A stretch of DNA of 53,968 bases, taken from Trichomonas tenax (Eukaryota > Parabasalia > Trichomonadida > Trichomonadidae). The stretch is taken from contig JALKBU010000259.1 in assembly GCA_023091735.1 (NCBI GenBank), positions 1-53,968 of the forward strand. The letters are read 5' to 3'. Under the pieces are notes generated by a model that was given only the letters and a program-made list of their open reading frames with translations, had not been told where the DNA came from and did not search any database. Positions 10,001 to 19,361 of the stretch are shown here, in pieces; the stretch's first letter is position 1, and each line of letters opens with the position of its first letter. A program made the translations under genes and the position numbers.

Positions 10001-10998
10001 AGGTTATCTCTCAGGAGATCATCAAGAGCACAATCATCAACCCGCAGAACTTAAGCGTTGATGATGACCTCCACATCGCTCTTAAGGACATCGCCCTCAA
10101 GTCTTACAACTTGAGTGTTGCTCAGCTTAAGCTCATCGCCGAGAACGCCGAAGTTTACTGCAAGACAGGCGAGGACTTCACATCCCTCACATTCGGCACG
10201 CTCTTCGCCATCCTCGCTGCCAAGTTCGCTGTCCTCAAGACCAACCAGGATCTCTGCCTCGTCTTCTACAAGCTCTTCGTTATTGCCATCCAAAACGCGA
10301 CAAACAGAACAGTTGGCTTCATCCTTTCATCCTTCAATGAGGTTGCTCAGGAGAACATCATTGAACTTATCCCACAGGAGTACCAGCATGTCATTTGCCT
10401 CCGTGCTGCTGAGGCCCTCACAGAAACAGCTCTTTCAGAGAAGCACATCAACGATTGTATGACAATCATGTGCTGTGTCTACTCCAAGTATGAGGAAAAG
10501 GCCGAGCTTGCTGCTAAGGTTTACGAGGCTCTCGATGTTGCTTCTGCCAAGATCGTTTCTCGCAAGGACATGATGGAGACACTTTTGACAGTCACAAAGC
10601 TTCAGACAGTCAAGTTTACAGAGAAGGGCATCGCTAAGGCTGCCACACTTCTCCAGAGATGCTTCTGCGAGCGCAAGGATATCTCTGCTACATGCTTCGA
10701 GGTTCTCAAGCAGATCACAGGCAAGGAATCAGTCGACGATGTCGTTGTTGCCACATGCCAGGCAATCGACAACCTTCCAAACATTGGCACACAATGCGTG
10801 CTCTCATGCTCCGTCCCAATGATGACCGAGCTCGCTCTTGAGATCCTCGATTCCATGGCCAAGTACATGACATGCATGTATTCCAAGGCCGAGGGCTTCT
10901 ACTCCAATCTCTATCCAATTGCATTCAAGGTCATCGAAGAGTCTGATGATGCTGCCCTTGTCAAGAAGGCATCAGAACTTATCAAGAAATACAACTGA
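7048..10998 (+). CDS. Giant helical HEAT/ARM-like repeat protein, strongly codon-biased
   Basis: 1316 residues from the ATG at 7048. Almost entirely amphipathic helices of 12-20 residues arranged in pairs, the pattern of ARM/HEAT-like solenoids such as importins, adaptins and other scaffolds. No signal peptide, membrane span, nucleotide-binding motif or catalytic signature was found. I do not recognise a named family. Codon choice is extreme (AAG, GAG, CTC, GTC, ATC, AAC, GCC/GCT preferred) and the gene is visibly more GC-rich than anything around it, which in trichomonads usually marks high expression. The first ~35 residues are less biased; the next in-frame Met (7165) is an alternative start without an Inr. 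The 3' UTR is AT-rich. Could be a karyopherin-like or cytoskeletal scaffold; function unassigned. Confidence 0.85.
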   Translation: MISSYGTILFQKTIGVLVSQKIENKEPFIESIIAAETVEMDILKVFEHALSLVDPALSEKFFLLALQLTSRRYPADIAMATKYLDAISQYPRLLRNLDDYELFNAVFFELVTKADPNVTEMTKHAISLATLATKTHKYAADALKLAYVEYPEKIETLYAGTLALQNIDLNPEGGLESEVKAIMQHLTNADELITDIKKFLQIDTTVDVALMFVLALLEKVDNEAKIAILKKIAPELPFQFSACSKRALNYLGHILNLMPVPEEFVETDKFNISVQLSFAAPNLSAAITSFEDALVPMLVQFTEKRKEAPTFELVIKELNPYGVILFAVHFSAFENYPEDVKKAFDVCPLFTIEALRYIITNNAVNQDRIPLIAEVFYNAIQTDIVEKQETLDQCIQILMDLEEYHAELLKFFFERCANISHPVLIRELCLFFIKTDLAACETFPTETVAHLGRFLIFDDEDTGTVVAVAKFLGIICGLETIPTPTTANDIAPFYCQEDERMQAFQAFLIKQAQAKPNTGYEVLAAGTFKLSDKNATLLTKNVETSFANYKLYTQYFRALARNNVTQAVDQLKTAINDVVPHPIQFTKPPPAKEFYEAAFPTIIWMVQNVIKDEKDMKNLYAATRIAIPGSAMADQVSEIVIKALKVLVAYDKLPMPDNLVKKVLDSSFPEFIPTLFSVIGKDRIDDAIITIIQHAMTKPFEYDYNEQLQSILSAGKNDKTFEKFLARFAKLADRKDCTKLLELMSEVAKVARGVGCTFTSTKDDHDFLEILVPYTLHIDEKSRNYALNILKNVYEVGCGADTTGLAHSEITTIVHTLWCEVVKKVDKEAILRLFKFCIKYVEKSEAASIVIAAIIDRVPDSWDEKDFDELFIIDDDTLMFHNVYEALTRYTEDNKRKIAAKMFTIGYKPMTLALFKANIKDSDFVKAIFIECTAQQNHDKFVEILAAFHETTLFDPVIFLIVLSFYSVQKQTRRKVKELTKLMAQVISQEIIKSTIINPQNLSVDDDLHIALKDIALKSYNLSVAQLKLIAENAEVYCKTGEDFTSLTFGTLFAILAAKFAVLKTNQDLCLVFYKLFVIAIQNATNRTVGFILSSFNEVAQENIIELIPQEYQHVICLRAAEALTETALSEKHINDCMTIMCCVYSKYEEKAELAAKVYEALDVASAKIVSRKDMMETLLTVTKLQTVKFTEKGIAKAATLLQRCFCERKDISATCFEVLKQITGKESVDDVVVATCQAIDNLPNIGTQCVLSCSVPMMTELALEILDSMAKYMTCMYSKAEGFYSNLYPIAFKVIEESDDAALVKKASELIKKYN

Positions 10999-11420
10999 GT
11001 TATTTATTTTACCAGGTAGCTTATTAAACATCAATGTTTCAATATGAAAATCTATTTTTAGTACTTTATATAAGATCAGATATCATCTGGAGGAATGGCG
11101 ATTACTAACAAATATTCTTCTTTACGACCCATCTACAATGATTTCGCTCAGCAATTAACAATTCTGTTAGTTATTTAGACATGAATGTATTCTAAAAATC
11201 ATTCAAGTGAAACAAAAGTAACATCAATGTAATATAAAAGTGACATTTTACAAAAATGCAAATTGATTTGAAAGTTGATGGATTTATGAGATTATCCTGT
11301 TATATTTCCACTGATATATTTCAAATAGTTTTTTCGAATCAAAAATATGACATCAGCACTCCTTTTTTGCTGGAATTTAAGGCTTATTTGATTGATAAAG
11401 CAATCAAGTAAGTATGAATT
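10999..11420. other. Intergenic region
   Basis: AT-rich spacer between the HEAT-like gene and the broken 3' edge of a cyclase pseudogene. It contains ATATAAAAGTGAC near 11234, a short motif that recurs in repeats elsewhere in the window. No gene seen. Confidence 0.45.
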
Positions 11421-13872
11421 TCAATTTGAATTCGATAATGAAGAAGTTGAAAAAGCAATCAATGAAGAGTTTGATGTCTGATGTGATATTATTAAACTAA
11501 CTAATGAAGAGAAAGATTCATAATGAGTTGATATATTAACTGCTTCAGGACTGCAAGTTATAATGTCACTCGATGGCTGAATCAGAACTTTTGCAAAATC
11601 ATAAACATCTTCGCCTTGATATGTGAGATCAGCAACTGATTCAATCAAGTTTCTAACTTGCTATGAAGAGTTTGTTGTGAATCCTGTTGTTTCAAGCAAC
11701 ATATCTGCATCAACATTAATGAAAACAGGATCCGTTGCACGCATTAAGTCACGCATTGCTTGCATGTAAAGGTCCAAGATTCCATGCTCTTGAATGTATT
11801 CTAAGATCAAATCAACATCAGCGAAGGATTTATAGAAAGAAGTTTGCGATATTGCATCAAATCTTTGCAATAATCCTGTTTGTGTTCCCAATTCTTGGAT
11901 GGAATAAATAAATGCGAAAAGGAAGATAATGATGACACCTGTTATTATCGATATCGTTGCAGGAACAATGGATTTAATTGGTAATTTCGTTTCTAAAGCT
12001 CTATGCAACGCCAATCTCAATCTTGATTAGTGAATAGTGTTCTTTCCTACGAATTCTTCGAAATCAATATCAAGATGTATTTCACCACTTGTTCCATTAT
12101 CATTGCTTCTGTTTGAGTTTGAACCATTCGATGACTGAGACAAAGAAGATCTTCCATTATGTGTTTGTTAGTTCTTCTTATGATCAATAATGGAGCCCGT
12201 AAGGTCGACGTTCTTCTTCTTTAAGTAGTTCGGGAATTCTCTGACCATGGATCTGGATGAATGAGCCTAAGCGAAGCTGTTCCCTATTTCTATGATTTGC
12301 GCTCTATGTTTCACTTTTTTCTCTTCAGAGAAATCGTATTCGCATTCGACTAAATATCTCGTGAATTCTTCGCAGAACTTTGGGTTATTTGGCTGATTCT
12401 CTATTGATTCCTTCCATATATCCCTGCATATTTGTGCTTTGTTGACTAGGTTCTCGGAATATCCAGGAGAAAGCTTTGAAGAATCAATTGCGCCTCTTGT
12501 CAACATTTCACACTTTTTGCTCATTGTTTTGAGCTCTTTTAACTTCATTTTCGATTGGCCACTGACTGAAAACTGCCTCAAAGTCTTTATACTCTCCACT
12601 TGATGAATCAAAAATCGAGTTGTGATACTTAATTTTCTTTTCATCATGATTTGACGCTGTATTCTATTCAATAAACGTGTTTCCTTCGGAAAATAATTCA
12701 CTAATTGGAAACAGGTGCTCAATGCGAGTTCAGATTGATAATGATTTGCAATAAAATTGACTAATGACCAATTATAGAATGAAATTGAGTAATTTTGGAA
12801 AGCAGTCCTTAAGTATAACAATGCTTTGGTCTCATTTCTGTCCAATTCCAATTCACAAAAATAATCATTATAATCATCTTCATTTTTGAGGTCTTGGTCT
12901 AATTTGGATAGGATTTTCTTGACTTTTAAGAATGTGATAGATGAGGAAAAATGGAACTAATGCAACAAAAGAAACAAATGTTAATAACAATGGAATGTTA
13001 TAGTTAAATTTCTTAATGAACTGCGATAATAACATCACTATATCACCAAAAATGCAGGCCACTTGCCCACCACACGATAATGATTGAGAAACCAGGTCAA
13101 CGAAAGGAATTCTTTGTAAGATGTAAATCAAAAGGTAAATATAGAATCCACAGTGACTATCTATGGCAATGAGCCTTGCCCATGTTTCAAACAAGGCCAA
13201 AACGAAATATAAAATTACAGATATAACTAATGCAGCGAGAGTGAGTATCATTATCGATGGATCAAAGTTAAGAAGATGTGATACATTGATATTAACAGAC
13301 TTAGAAGCGAATCCTTGAACAATTATAAATGAAAAAGATTTAAATGCAACAGTTACAATGAATGACACCATCGAAACGATAGGCCTGTTTCCTTTTGCAA
13401 TGAGTAAAAACGTCTGTCCAATACCAATTGTTGTTGGCATAATTGTTGCAATCAAAATCGTGTCGAAATAGAATCTGATTGGGTAATTAAGACTCTTTAT
13501 GAACTTTCTCTGCATTTTATAGTATGAAAGCTGGAATCTTATCAAGATAAATGTGATCAAATTAACAGCGAAGATAATGAAAGCGTAGACGAAGTAATAA
13601 CTTGGTTCTGCAGGCTGCAGAATGAAAAAGAAGACTGATGACAGTATTCTCATTATTCCTTTCGTATCATTTAATTCCCAATATGGCTGCCACGGCCAGT
13701 TCGCGATAATCACAACTTGCAAGAAGAAGAACACTAGGAATGGATAAACAAACAAAATGGGAATCTGCGCTTGTTGGAAAACAGCTGCAAATAACGGAAA
13801 CATTTCATCAATATCAAGAATTCCCTGTGAAACCTTCAAGTTCTCATTGTTGGACTCTGCGGAAACAGACAT
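11421..13872 (-). pseudogene. Truncated adenylyl cyclase-family pseudogene (5' half)
   Basis: Reading down the minus strand from 13872, the conceptual product follows the N-terminal half of the intact cyclase at 19362-24065: a GILD…MFPLF…QAQIPI start, eight or so membrane spans, a soluble region with FLIHQ and MSKKCE-type motifs (compare RQMSKRCRDF), a basic KKKN linker with a Ser/Asn tract, RLRLALHRA (compare KLRLAFQRS), a membrane span and part of the extracellular domain. Breaks seen: one frameshift near 12890, then in-frame stops at 12267-12269 (TAG), 12168-12170 (TAA), 12027-12029 (TAA) and 11661-11663 (TAG). Similarity fades near 11421; the later spans, PAS and cyclase domains are absent. 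The 5' membrane block (13872-12880) is still an uninterrupted 330-codon ORF and could be annotated as a membrane protein of its own. Confidence 0.85.
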
Positions 13873-15032
13873 AGAAACTGAAGGAGTCGGCTGATTGCCA
13901 TGATTGTTGTTCGTTCAATTTTTAATAATTATATTTTCTGTTTGTTTTCAATTTTTATGTCGATAGAAATTAAAACATTCTAAAAGGATATAATACCGAT
14001 AAACAGGAGGTGATGATAATGGCGATTATTTTATTGCGAAAACTAATGAATGACTTTTCACTTGGTTATTTTTGTTAAATCAGATATGCGAAAATGAAAT
14101 TCATTATATTTTGATATTGAATAATCCTTTATTTCCAAAAAGTTTAAAATTAGAAACTGTACAATGAAGGGGTTATTTCATTAAAGAAGTTCAAAGATTG
14201 GTTCATTTAGAATTTGATTTTCAATGTGTCGGACTCAAATTTGCATTGAAATTAATTTGTGACATTTTATCTTATGGAAACTGGACTTCTTGGAGTCATC
14301 TGCAGATATCACGAGTGCAAAATATTTTTAAATGATTGTTAATTTTTCTGGACTTATTCTGAAATGATTAAGATTTTGGAATGAAAACATTCGGTTTTCA
14401 CAATCTTGGAGCGATTTATCAAAATTTCGAAAAAAACGATAATTATTTTTATTTCTAAAGCTTTTAAGACTATACATGATATCACCATGATGCAGATAAT
14501 TTGCAGATGCAGAATTTATTCTGAAATATTCCCACTCATAAATTCAATATTTACTGACGTTTTGATTTTCGATAGATGCAACAAATCATTGTCTTACAAA
14601 ACCTATGAGATATGTATCCTGATCAAGAATTTTAAAAGAATAACCAATATTTACATGAATTTTCATGAAAAAAGCTGAGAAATATATGCAGCATACAGTA
14701 GCCTACAATATAAATCTTCGATTCATAGACAGTTTCTAAGAAATGGCTCTCAAAGTGAATTTTAATGCATCAAAATCTTCGATAAAATTTACGTGTCATA
14801 ATATTATTTACGTGGCAAAAAGCATTGGCTTAAAACATGGATTTGAGCTTTGTTCCACATAAGACAAGCAAACCGTGGGACCAATTAACTCATTTTCACT
14901 TTCCAATCAGAAATATCTAAGAACTGAAATACCTTATTAACATTTTAGGTCCTCTGTTAAATAGCGATATACTCTACATCATAAGCAGTAAAAATAGGAT
15001 GAGTTACATGAAAATACAAACAATTTATTAAA
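13873..15032. other. Intergenic region
   Basis: About 1.1 kb, AT-rich. The plus-strand 90-codon ORF at 14406-14678 has no Inr and no motif and is not called. At 14790-14818 the phrases ACGTGTCATAATATTATTTA and ACGTGGCA resemble pieces of the dispersed repeat at 37990 and 48020. Confidence 0.4.
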
Positions 15033-16025
15033 TTAATGAACACATAAACGAGTGCATTGGAAACGGATCTTCCATAAGCAGTTTTCCATGGAGTTGCAGT
15101 TCTTTTTTATGTTCTCATTCCTTGAAGAGCAAAGTTTAGGAAGAACCGCCTCTGTTTTTGTTCTTCTGTTGAGCACCAACTTCTGATTTGATGAAATTAT
15201 GTTTGCGTTATATCTTTGGATAATGTTTAAGAGCTCAGTGGAAGAGCTTCGCATTTGTGAATTAAATATCAAACATTTTTCAATTATTTCACTGAGAATT
15301 CCAGCAGGTTCAAATCTAATCTCTAACTTATTCTGCTGCATTTCCCTTATCAGCTGTGTTTCGCCTGCTACATACCATGGAAATCTTCCTGTAGCAAAGA
15401 CATGAAGAGTGACGCCAAAAGCCCACATATCGGCCTTAATTCCATCATAGCTATGAGTCATTATGACCTCTGGTGCCATGTAGAAAGGTGTTCCGCAGTA
15501 AGTCTGAAGAGAATTGGAATTTTCTTTTGCAAGACCAAAATCGATGATTTTTGCATTAAGATTCTCATCTAAAAGGATGTTTTCTGGCTTTATGTCTCTG
15601 TGTGAGATACCTCTCTTGTGTAAATATTCAAGTCCTTTCAAGAAATCGGAAGCAATTTTGCATTTTTGATCATAGTTAAAAGAAACGCCTTCTGAAAGAA
15701 TGGTTTGTAAATCGCCGTTCTTGAAGTATTCCATGACAACCATTATAACATCAGTCTCGTAAATAATATCGAGAACTTTCACAATGTTTGGGTGATCAAA
15801 GCGCGCACTGAGTCTCAGCTCATTCTCAAGGTATCTGAGAAGGTTATTCTTCACTACTTCCTCGCGAGATATTATCTTTATCGCGACAAGTTCATTATTT
15901 TTTTGGTCAGCTCCAAGAACAACTACAGCGAAAGCGCCTTTGCCGATTGTTCTGAGTATCCTGTACCTGGAGACTATCTTTGGAATAGTTATCTTAACAC
16001 CTGACGTCGTAGAATAGCAGTTCAT
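15033..16025 (-). CDS. Ser/Thr protein kinase, CAMK/SNF1-like
   Basis: 330 residues from the ATG at 16025; the frame extends 11 codons further only with a TTG. Seen, numbered from that ATG: glycine loop GKGAFAVV (~28-35), VAIK lysine (50), HRDIKPEN (142-149), DFG (162-164), activation segment with a Thr-Tyr pair and CGTPFY, APE (184-186), and DMWAFGV in helix F. All catalytic residues are present, so an active kinase is expected. The CGTPFYMAPEV and PWY…LI…I segments resemble CAMK/SNF1/AMPK-related and trichomonad CAMK-like kinases. The C-terminal ~65 residues are basic and Cys-containing, without a UBA or regulatory domain I can identify. ACATTTT precedes the ATG and is only a weak Inr match. 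Confidence 0.92.
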   Translation of the reverse strand: MNCYSTTSGVKITIPKIVSRYRILRTIGKGAFAVVVLGADQKNNELVAIKIISREEVVKNNLLRYLENELRLSARFDHPNIVKVLDIIYETDVIMVVMEYFKNGDLQTILSEGVSFNYDQKCKIASDFLKGLEYLHKRGISHRDIKPENILLDENLNAKIIDFGLAKENSNSLQTYCGTPFYMAPEVIMTHSYDGIKADMWAFGVTLHVFATGRFPWYVAGETQLIREMQQNKLEIRFEPAGILSEIIEKCLIFNSQMRSSSTELLNIIQRYNANIISSNQKLVLNRRTKTEAVLPKLCSSRNENIKKNCNSMENCLWKIRFQCTRLCVH

Positions 16026-16954
16026 TGTAAAAATGTTTCGAAATTTTTTTAAATGCAAATTGGAGTAGATAGAAATTCAAAATTATCAACAATCAAAATT
16101 GACTTTTAGTGAAATCTGATATTGTAGGATATTTGGAAGACATTGTTCAAAAATTTTTTCCAAAGAAAAAACTTTTCAATGCTTTTCAAAAAATTTGTCT
16201 CAAAAAAATCTATTAAGGAAACTCGATCTATATAGTATATATATTTGGAATATTTCGATTTTACTTTTGAAAAAATTATTTCAACAAAATGATTTTTGGG
16301 AAAAAAACACTCTACTATGGAATGACAGTGTATGCAACCAACTTTAACAATTTTGTAGCCAAATAAATTATCATGAATTTATTGATATATACTAGAGCTA
16401 TATCATTTATATCGGTAACAAATAACGTATTTGATCGATTATAAAACATGTCTACTTCCTTTATATTTCGCCACAGGGAGTTATTGTCTGACCATATTTA
16501 GCCTCAAAGCCTACAAGCATTAAATGAAAGTGAAACGTGTCATCTCACTCACAAAAAATAAACTTTTTGATGTCGCAAAAAATTAAATGTTTGATTCGTA
16601 TTGTATGAATGCAGATATTGTAAAAATATTTTCATTTTGTTTTTCAGATACCTATTCAAAATTTTGAATGTCAATATCCATTCATTGAATATCATAGTTT
16701 GTTCGAGTCTATATATGAATTATTCATTATGATTATACCTAAATAACTAACTTTTAAACTAAAAGACCAAATGTATTCCCATTCGGAATTGAAAACCTGG
16801 GCATTTGAAAAGTGACTATCTCATCTTTACAGAGCCGATCATTGTGGCATGTCTCATATTGGTTCATGGGATTTCTTTTTGTAACTTGATATGTTTTTGA
16901 CAATGGTTAAAATTGAATTGTCAAATGTCAAAAAAAGTTTTTTTTAGTTGAATA
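16026..16954. other. Intergenic region
   Basis: AT-rich DNA upstream of the kinase and downstream of the sugar-transporter remnant. No ORF, hairpin or repeat recognised. Confidence 0.4.
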
Positions 16955-17310
16955 TCAAATATATAAAGCATTTGTTTCATTTACATCAACGTTGTCGAGA
17001 GATTCCTTTTGGTCTTTCGGTGGTTCCGTGATGAAGAAGAAACCGAAGACAGCACCGTCGAATGATATGATTCCGAGGATGCATGTCCACATGAGTCCGA
17101 TGCTAGATGTGAACGTTCGAGTCTGTGCTTCCCTTAAGCCACGGCAATATGAATATTACGATGAACGAGAATAGCTGGTTTGCCATTGATATCATCGACG
17201 CGCCCATCGATCTTACTGAGTCGGGGAAAAGCTCCGGGACGACGAACATCTTGAACATGAAGAACATGAGGAGGTACGAGATGAGGTGAAAATTGAGGGG
17301 GCGAGACTCG
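16955..17310 (-). pseudogene. 3' remnant of an MFS sugar-porter gene
   Basis: No long ORF survives, but the minus strand reads as the last ~115 residues of a sugar transporter. Seen: a hydrophobic helix (HLISYLLMFFMFKMF), then VPELFPDSVRSMGAS, the conserved PE-FP-R-GA loop of the sugar-porter family, a helix (NQLFSFIVIFILP), and after a frameshift near 17105 a final helix (GIISFDGAVFGFFF) with a PPKD tail and a natural TGA stop at 16955-16957. Without the shift the first segment hits TAG at 17103-17105. GC content and codon use are clearly above the flanks, which is how the remnant stands out. The 5' three quarters of the gene are missing; the boundary is at a T-rich run near 17310. Family identity is from motif knowledge. 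Confidence 0.75.
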
Positions 17311-18519
17311 TCATTTTTGTTTTTTTTTTGGCTTTTCGGTATTAAATAAAAGAATTTTCACTCACTTCAACGCACAGGCAGTTGCACAATGCCTATGCGG
17401 ATTATGCTATAGTGTTTGTTGTGGTATATAATTTTAGGCCAATGATATCATATTTAATGATCGTATAAAAATATCGACAACTAACTGTTTCTAATATGAG
17501 AGCATATTCTTTTGATATAGTATTTTATGTTTGTGATGTTTTTGATCTTGAATAAAGAGTTTTCATCTATGCCAGATTTCGATCTATATCACAATAAGCA
17601 ATATAAAAGCCTAACACAAAGTGTTTCATATTTTATAAGAGATATTTGTTGTAGAAAAATAATGGATATTAAGATAGAGCCCATTTTAGATGAAATAGAG
17701 TATTGATCAAAAACAAAAATAGAGATAAGACATAGAATCATATGGAAATTTATTTGAATAATTATGGTTGTATAGTTTGCATGTGTGCTATGTCTTTGTG
17801 ACTTTCCTGCATTGATAGAATGAACGATCTTTATGATATAAAAGTGACAGCCTATGGACTCATTAAACGAGGCTCACAGGCCAGTAATCTGCTTGTATTC
17901 AGATAAACATACGGGATAATATACTTACATTTGTGTTTCCTATGTGAACATACCAAGGCTGTGTGTTTATTGCAAAATCTGCATGCTGCGCAATGGGTTA
18001 AATGACCCCGTGAGCATAATTGACAACACGCTTGTTTCAGCACAATTGAGTGTCTTTGAGCACTTAAAAACACCGATTCATACACCAATGGGCATGTAAT
18101 ACCTTGTAAAAGAGTTTAAAGCTATTTTATTAACATATTGAATATATTAATTTAATATAATGACAAAACTTTCAATAAACACACTTCCTAAGATACATAA
18201 ACCATATGCCCTATACATTCTTTATAGAAAACTCATATTTTTGATTGATCTACATCCTCGCGATGCTGATATTATCAAAACTCTATTTATCCTTATCTAC
18301 ATCACTATACAGTGAATGAAAAATGATAATCATGTAGGAAAACTATATATTATCGGTAAACTTTAAGCGTTGACGCAAATCTGAGCATTTTAATAGCTTT
18401 ATGATATTGTATAAGTATGGATATGATATATGTTTGTGTATTGCGTGAAGAGTAGACTGTTTAATGCATTCTACATACTTGACAATGTCCAATGATAAAT
18501 ATCTAACACTAAAAATGAC
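17311..18519. other. Intergenic region with one Cys-rich ORF fragment
   Basis: Mostly AT-rich and without genes. A minus-strand open stretch (17852 to about 18105) lacks an ATG but encodes a run rich in Cys and His (CCQLC, HCAAC, FCNKH, CSHRKHKC), suggesting a decayed zinc-binding segment, possibly from a mobile element. Not called as a gene. Confidence 0.35.
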
Positions 18520-18900
18520 TATAGATAACTATTATTCAATCCCACTTGTTTAATTATGTGTATAACTGGATAAATTGGATTGAAATATAGATGTTTCTGT
18601 TAAAATAAAGCATAATTGCGCATTTCTGTATTTTTTGAGCGATTTTAAAGCTTATAGTATCGATGTTGATCACTCATTCATGTGCTAATCAACAAAATGC
18701 TGTAAAGTAGCTTAGAAAACCGAGATTATGATCCAAAAGATCGAAAATCATTGAAAATGGCGTGTTTCTTGCTCATTTCATCCAACGTATAGATATGTGG
18801 GAGAAAATGAGCAAGAAACACGCCATTTTCAATGATTTTCGATCTTGAAAAATAAATAAATGCTACATTTCATTATGTATGGTATACGTCAAATATCTGT
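18520..18900 (+). repeat. Dispersed repeat family R1, copy 1 (with palindrome)
   Basis: This stretch reappears in inverted orientation at about 39480-39850 and, more decayed and without the palindrome, at about 44530-44745. Shared landmarks are ATAGATGTTTCTGTTAAAAT, AAAATGCTGTAAAGTAGCTT, the palindrome core GATC…ATTTTC and CTACATTTCATTATGTAT. No coding capacity seen, so it is likely a non-autonomous transposon or its relic. Confidence 0.7.
18739..18844. repeat. Perfect palindrome, 40-bp arms, 26-nt loop
   Basis: Bases 18739-18778 are the exact reverse complement of 18805-18844, beginning GATCGAAAATCATTG and ending CTTGCTCATTT. The hairpin lies inside repeat copy 1. A diverged version is at 39548-39653. 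Perfect arms in otherwise eroded AT-rich DNA suggest recent insertion or active gene conversion. Confidence 0.9.
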
Positions 18901-19088
18901 GAGCTATACATGTAATGTTCATGCTTACTATTGCCTAGAGTCGTCAATTTATAAAAAAAATAAATACCAACAAAAATGATAAATTTCGAGCACAAATTCT
19001 CCAGAACAACAAATATCTGCAAAAATTGTGCCATGAATTGATCATTTTTGATGATATTAATTAACGAATAAATATAAAACGTAAACTG

Positions 19089-19161
19089 CTTTAGCTGTCT
19101 AGTAACATGACAAACTGGTGTGCATAAGCTACTTGCTCGTCATGCTATTAGACAACTAAAG
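19089..19161. repeat. Imperfect inverted repeat, 23-bp arms
   Basis: Arm 19089-19111 (CTTTAGCTGTCTAGTAACAT…) pairs with 19139-19161 at 20 of 23 positions; the loop is 27 nt. It lies about 200 bp upstream of the cyclase gene. It could be a small foldback element or a transcript hairpin; no second copy was noticed. Confidence 0.6.
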
Positions 19162-19361
19162 CAAGTATTGTAGATCAATAAATGGAACAATTTTGGCCAA
19201 AATTTTTTAAACAAATTGAATGAAAGAGGCGGGAAATATATGCATTCAATTTAAATAACGAACTTTTTGGAACTATGATTAAATATGTCTCTAAAGCACA
19301 AACATAATATTTTGTTCAGTTTAAAAAATCAAAAGCGAAATTTATTATTTTTTTTACTCAA

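Noticed and set aside
12168..12180. Possible splice acceptor (ACTAACAAACACAT, minus) in the cyclase pseudogene
   Set aside because: It resembles the trichomonad 3' intron motif ACTAACACACAG but lacks the final CAG and any GTAYGT donor upstream; the intact paralogue needs no intron there.
17852..18105. Cys/His-rich ORF as a zinc-finger gene
   Set aside because: No ATG, no Inr, irregular Cys spacing; at most a relic of a mobile element.
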